Source of the DNA: B10-G9 sp964627755 | Lineage (GTDB): Bacteria; Chloroflexota; Anaerolineae; Anaerolineales; UBA11858 | Direction of reading: 5' to 3' | Length of the DNA: 8,359 bases | Assembly (NCBI GenBank): GCA_964627755.1 | Contig: CAZVIH010000014.1 | Location: forward strand, 1 to 8,359 | Part shown: one piece after another, positions 5,350 to 8,359 of the stretch | How positions within the stretch are numbered: position 1 is the first letter of the stretch | Layout of the letters: each line of letters opens with the position of its first letter | Program-made: the position numbers and the translations under genes | Notes under the pieces: model-generated | The model's database searches: none | What the model was told of the DNA's origin: nothing | What the model saw: only the letters and a program-made list of their open reading frames with translations

Positions 5350-6486
5350 ATGGAATATCGAAGATTTGGGAGTTTAGATTGGAAGGTATCCGCCCTGGGT
5401 TTTGGTTGTATGCGTTTACCCACTATTGATGGCAATAATGGCCAAATCGATGAAAAACAAGCAGCAGAAATGCTCTTGTACGCCATTGATCAGGGTGTGA
5501 ATTATATCGACACAGCCTATCCCTACCATGGTGGTACCAGTGAAGGTTTTGTAGGAAGGACGCTGGAAGGCAGCTACCGTGATAAGGTAAAGTTAGCAAC
5601 TAAATTGCCCAGCTGGAAAATAGAAAAAAGCGCTGATTTTGATTTCTACCTTAACGAACAACTAGAACGTCTCAAGACTGACCAGATCGATTTTTATCTG
5701 CTCCATTCTTTGAACGAAAAGCTTTGGAAGACGATCGACGGAATCGGTGTTTTATCCTGGATTGAGAAAGTAAAAGCAGATGGCAGGATCAAACAGATTG
5801 GTTTCTCGTTTCATGACGAGTATCCGGTCTTTAAATCAATTGTGGATGCTTATGATAAATGGGATTTTTGCTTAATCCAGCATAATTTCATGGACGTGGA
5901 TTATCAGGCTGGTACAAAGGGTCTGCAGTATGCCGCGGCCAGAGGGATGGGCGTGGTTATCATGGAACCGCTCCGAGGCGGCAGGTTAGTTGATCCGCCC
6001 CAGCCTGTCCAGAAGATTTGGGATGGCGCTGATGTTCAAAGGTCAGCAGCTGAATGGTCACTGCAGTGGCTCTGGAACCAACCGGAGGTATCCCTGGTTT
6101 TAAGTGGGATGAGCACTTTGCAGCAGGTAAAGGAAAATATCTCCAGTGCATCGAGATCTGGTATAGGAAATCTTACCAGCGTTGAGCAGGATCTGGTGAT
6201 GCAAGCCAAGGCAACCTATGAGGGATTCCAATTGATCCCCTGCACAAGCTGCGGTTATTGTATACCATGTCCGGAAGGTGTCGATATTCCCCACATTCTG
6301 AAGATATATAATGATGGCATCATGTACGACAAATTGGAGCAAGCTAAAACAGATTACCAGATGTGGGTCCCGGCTGAGAACAAAGCAGATCTATGTGTTG
6401 TTTGTGGTGACTGTGAAGAAAAATGCCCTCAGGATATCCCCATTTCTGATTGGATGGCTACAATCCATAAGGAATATACAGAGTAG
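5350..6486 (+). CDS. Aldo/keto reductase with C-terminal 4Fe-4S ferredoxin domain
   Basis: A 378-residue predicted cytoplasmic oxidoreductase. The N-terminal ~280 residues form the AKR TIM barrel: MEYRRFGSLDWKVSALGFG start, catalytic tetrad Asp54, Tyr59 (YIDTAYPYHGG), Lys85 (ATKLP) and His119 (LLHSL), then GFSFH and an NADP-site region near LSGMST. The C-terminus adds two cluster motifs, C298-x2-C301-x2-C304-x2-C307-P and C349-x2-C352-x2-C355-x3-C359-P, enough for two 4Fe-4S clusters. This architecture matches the 'predicted oxidoreductase of the aldo/keto reductase family' group (COG1453), common in anaerobes; substrates are mostly unknown. ATG 5350 is set by AAGGAG (5335-5340) at 9 nt. The reading frame extends upstream to 5188, but that part overlaps the recombinase gene and lies outside the fold. 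The spacing suggests cotranscription with the recombinase. Confidence 0.92.
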   Translation: MEYRRFGSLDWKVSALGFGCMRLPTIDGNNGQIDEKQAAEMLLYAIDQGVNYIDTAYPYHGGTSEGFVGRTLEGSYRDKVKLATKLPSWKIEKSADFDFYLNEQLERLKTDQIDFYLLHSLNEKLWKTIDGIGVLSWIEKVKADGRIKQIGFSFHDEYPVFKSIVDAYDKWDFCLIQHNFMDVDYQAGTKGLQYAAARGMGVVIMEPLRGGRLVDPPQPVQKIWDGADVQRSAAEWSLQWLWNQPEVSLVLSGMSTLQQVKENISSASRSGIGNLTSVEQDLVMQAKATYEGFQLIPCTSCGYCIPCPEGVDIPHILKIYNDGIMYDKLEQAKTDYQMWVPAENKADLCVVCGDCEEKCPQDIPISDWMATIHKEYTE

Positions 6487-6572
6487 CAGTTATCAGAGAG
6501 TTGCCCCCCTGCTCTATTGGAAGGGATATTTAAATTTGTAAATATAACACTATACGCAATAGAAGGCGAATA

Positions 6573-7220
6573 ATGCTCGTAGCCTCAGATTTAAATGGCA
6601 CATTAACCACGGGTTCCCCTATTTTGGCAGTCGCACGCTGGGTGAAGAAAAATCAACCTGAATCCTACCCACCGGGTTTTGCTCTGGGTTTGTTTGCCTC
6701 TTACCTGCAGGTCAAACTTGGGTTGAAAAAAATCGATACCTGGGGAGATGTCAACATGCGCCGGGTGCTGAAATTGATTTCTGGGCCAACCCCGGAGATC
6801 CTAGACCTTGTTATGGATTCGGTGGTGGATGATGAACTCTGGTTAAAGAAGAGAGAAAAGGCGGTACATTTACTGAAAAATTACCACCAGCAAGGCGCGA
6901 AAATCATAATTATCAGTGCTGCTTATGAACCAGCTGTCCAGAAATTTGCTGTCAAGATCGGGGAAGTGAATACAGCCGGGATAGGCACTCCCGTAACACT
7001 AACCGAGAACGGTTTGAAACTGGCAAAAACGCTTACATCAAGAGAAGTCAAACTTGATAAACTTAGGAACTTGATTGGAACCCAGCAGATAGATGTAGCG
7101 CTGGGAGACACTTTTGCAGATATTCCCCTACTTGAAGAGGCACTCGAACCAATTGCGGTATTCCCGGACAAAATATTGCGTGAAACCGCAATTGAACGCG
7201 GTTGGAAGATCATTGATTGA
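6573..7220 (+). CDS. HAD-superfamily hydrolase-like protein with altered motif I
   Basis: A 215-residue soluble protein with the four HAD motifs in phosphoserine-phosphatase-like order. Motif I is SDLNGTLT (Asp6, Asn8), followed by a helical cap (~15-95). Motif II is IIIIS (Ser115), motif III most likely Lys160 in REVKLDKL, and motif IV GDTFADIPLL (Asp179, Asp183). Asp6 would be the phospho-accepting nucleophile. The second aspartate of the usual DxDGT motif, the acid/base in phosphatases, is Asn8 here, so activity may be altered or absent. The codon is AAT, read directly. It is probably a small-molecule phosphatase relative; the substrate cannot be inferred. GAAGG (6562-6566) sits 6 nt before the ATG. 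It follows the AKR by 86 nt; I found no convincing promoter or terminator in that gap, so cotranscription is possible. Confidence 0.82.
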   Translation: MLVASDLNGTLTTGSPILAVARWVKKNQPESYPPGFALGLFASYLQVKLGLKKIDTWGDVNMRRVLKLISGPTPEILDLVMDSVVDDELWLKKREKAVHLLKNYHQQGAKIIIISAAYEPAVQKFAVKIGEVNTAGIGTPVTLTENGLKLAKTLTSREVKLDKLRNLIGTQQIDVALGDTFADIPLLEEALEPIAVFPDKILRETAIERGWKIID

Positions 7221-7303
7221 CAAGTAATAAGGCTTGCTTCACAATCCAGACAGGAGTAAACTAATCAAGTAAAAATTTATTCATTTGGTATATGGGAGGA
7301 TTA

Positions 7304-7876
7304 ATGAACGATATGATCAAACGAATTATGCGGGCCGTTATGTTGGATCGCGAGTTCTATAAAGAAGCAGAAGCGGATACCAGCCTGAACCAGGAAGCTT
7401 TGACGATCGTGGTTATAGTCTCGGTTATTGGAGGCATCGGGTCATTTATCAGCGCTCTGATGGCGCAGAGTTTTGGACGGGCGATCTTAGCTCTGTTAGT
7501 AACCTCCGGACTTGGGGTGGCGAATTATTATATCTGGGCTTATGTAACCCATTTTATCGGCACAAATATGTTCAAGGGTGATGCTGAACCAGGGGAATTG
7601 CTGCGAGTCCTTGGTTACGCCAGTGCTCCAAGGCTTCTGGCTTTACTGGGATTTATTCCTTGTATTGGTTGGCTGATCAGTCTTGCGGGAGGCATCTGGG
7701 CTCTGGTGGCTGGCTTTATTGGTGTCAAGGAAGCTCTCGACCTGGATACTACCGAGACCCTGGTTACAGTTGTTCTGGGTTGGTTGGCGATCTTGATCAT
7801 CACCGCCATCGTAACCAGTGTGATCGGTATAGGCACGGCAGGTGCTGGCGCTTTATTGTCCAGTTTTGGTAGTTGA
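7304..7876 (+). CDS. Yip1-family integral membrane protein
   Basis: A 190-residue membrane protein. A short N-terminal amphipathic cytoplasmic stretch (MIKRIMRAVMLDREFYKEAE) is followed by about five hydrophobic segments at ~32-54, 60-86, 106-121, 122-142 and 152-178. The signature RVLGYASAPRLLALLGFIPCIGWLISLAGGIW region, then VKEALDLDTTE, is typical of the Yip1 domain. Bacterial Yip1 proteins have no well-established role, so none is given. ATG 7304 is preferred over the in-frame ATG 7292 because GGAGG (7295-7299) lies between them, 4 nt before 7304; that spacing is short but usable. A weak promoter-like pair (TTGCTT 7234-7239, 17 nt, TAAACT 7257-7262) lies upstream. A strong terminator follows. 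Confidence 0.82.
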   Translation: MNDMIKRIMRAVMLDREFYKEAEADTSLNQEALTIVVIVSVIGGIGSFISALMAQSFGRAILALLVTSGLGVANYYIWAYVTHFIGTNMFKGDAEPGELLRVLGYASAPRLLALLGFIPCIGWLISLAGGIWALVAGFIGVKEALDLDTTETLVTVVLGWLAILIITAIVTSVIGIGTAGAGALLSSFGS

Positions 7877-7908
7877 TATTGTCAATTGTCTGAAAGACTT
7901 AGAACCTT

Positions 7909-7950
7909 AAAACGACCAGACGTCTTCGGGCAGCTGGTCGTTTTGTTATT
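7909..7950 (+). terminator. Intrinsic terminator with UUCG-capped hairpin
   Basis: Perfect 11-bp stem AAAACGACCAG (7909-7919) / CTGGTCGTTTT (7934-7944). Inside the loop, GTC and GGC (one G.U pair) close a C(UUCG)G tetraloop. A T-rich tail, TTTTGTTATT, follows. The symmetric A and T flanks could let it work on both strands. It ends the Yip1 transcript. Confidence 0.92.
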
Positions 7951-7964
7951 AAGGAGGTCTAGTT

Positions 7965-8359
7965 ATGAATGGACTAAAAGTTAAAAAATGGATCAGATAC
8001 CTGGCAGGTTATTACGGCATCCTGCAGACGATGCATCTAATATTTCTGGGAAGGGCTGGCCTGATCTTGATGCGAACGGGAAGAGTACCATTTCCTGCTT
8101 CACCTCCACCCGGGGGCTGGGATGACACGGTGATACCATTTTTGATGGGAATGGCTGCTTCTGATGTGATCGCTGCCTGTATCGGGATCTATTTTGTTTA
8201 CTCCCTCACAATAAAAGAACAAATCAAACCCCTGGCCGGGATTATCTCACTGACTATCGCCCTTTCCTCCGCAGTTGTCTACCTGGTGGGTACTCTGCCG
8301 GCAGGAGCCTGGAATCATAACCCTGTATCATATTTGATTGTAATATTGGCCTTTTCTCC
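7965..8359 (+). CDS. Multi-pass membrane protein of unknown function (3' truncated by window edge)
   Basis: The open frame runs from ATG 7965 to the window end, 131 complete codons with no stop. AAGGAGG (7951-7957) lies 7 nt upstream, the best Shine-Dalgarno in the window, so the start is firm. The product begins MNGLKVKKWIRYLAGYYGIL. Hydrophobic stretches are at ~13-36 (with TMHLIFLG), ~58-83 (PFLMGMAASDVIAACIGIYF), ~92-113 (LAGIISLTIALSSAVVYLVG) and a last one, cut off, from ~123. The loop between the first two is Pro/Gly-rich (PFPASPPPGGWDD). I do not recognise the family. Positively charged residues cluster at the N-terminus, so a cytoplasmic N-terminus is likely. It follows a terminator, so it needs its own promoter, but none is evident in the short gap. 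Confidence 0.75.
   Translation, partial: MNGLKVKKWIRYLAGYYGILQTMHLIFLGRAGLILMRTGRVPFPASPPPGGWDDTVIPFLMGMAASDVIAACIGIYFVYSLTIKEQIKPLAGIISLTIALSSAVVYLVGTLPAGAWNHNPVSYLIVILAFS

Noticed and set aside
6487..6572. Promoter in the gap before the HAD gene
   Set aside because: AT-rich hexamers such as TATAAC and TATACG are present, but none pairs with a -35 at a sensible spacing.
1591..8055. GGGNAGGG octamers (the E. coli FtsK-orienting KOPS motif) at 1591-1598, 2975-2982, 3316-3323 and 8048-8055, all on the plus strand
   Set aside because: The three left of the dif-like site point towards it, but the one on the right points away and I saw no reverse copies on that side. With so few sites, and G-rich strand bias from mostly plus-strand genes, this neither supports nor excludes a terminus. 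The motif used by this lineage is also unknown.

Overview
The window looks like bacterial chromosome from the Chloroflexota, probably an Anaerolineae-type organism. This is an inference. It rests on a Thr/Pro repeat linker of the TPxPTxTP kind behind a lipobox, a Tad-like secreted protein tail, a Yip1-family membrane protein and a ferredoxin-fused aldo/keto reductase occurring together, in DNA of moderate GC content. There are no rRNA or tRNA genes, no CRISPR array and no insertion sequences. Coding density is high, and the longest non-coding gap is about 230 bases (4116-4346).

Layout. (a) 3-428 is the 3' end of a secreted, Gly/Asn-rich protein like those of Tad pilus loci, closed by a hairpin terminator. 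(b) 552-2427 is a two-gene envelope operon: a lipoprotein alpha/beta hydrolase followed by a LytR-CpsA-Psr (LCP) phosphotransferase. The ribosome binding site of the second overlaps the stop of the first, and a strong intrinsic terminator follows. (c) 2570-2947 is a small VOC (glyoxalase-fold) protein, convergent with (d) a minus-strand radical SAM protein of the 'putative DNA modification/repair' family with a C-terminal helix-hairpin-helix (2955-4097). (e) The divergent gap 4098-4346 holds a near-consensus promoter and a 28-bp Xer/dif-like inverted-repeat site directly upstream of a complete Xer-like tyrosine recombinase (4347-5336). (f) An aldo/keto reductase with two C-terminal 4Fe-4S motifs follows 13 nt later (5350-6486). 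(g) Next come a HAD-family protein with an altered motif I (6573-7220) and a Yip1-family membrane protein (7304-7876), closed by a UUCG-capped terminator. (h) The window ends inside an unrecognised multi-pass membrane protein (7965 to the edge).

The main point of interest is the recombinase locus. A 28-bp sequence has two 11-bp arms with 8/11 dyad symmetry around a 6-bp centre and matches E. coli dif at 16 of 28 positions. It lies at the predicted transcription start of a full-length Xer-type recombinase. This resembles the single-recombinase systems (XerS/difSL, XerH/difH) in which the resolution site adjoins its recombinase gene, and the position suggests autoregulation. Nothing in the window shows whether this is the chromosome terminus or a mobile element.
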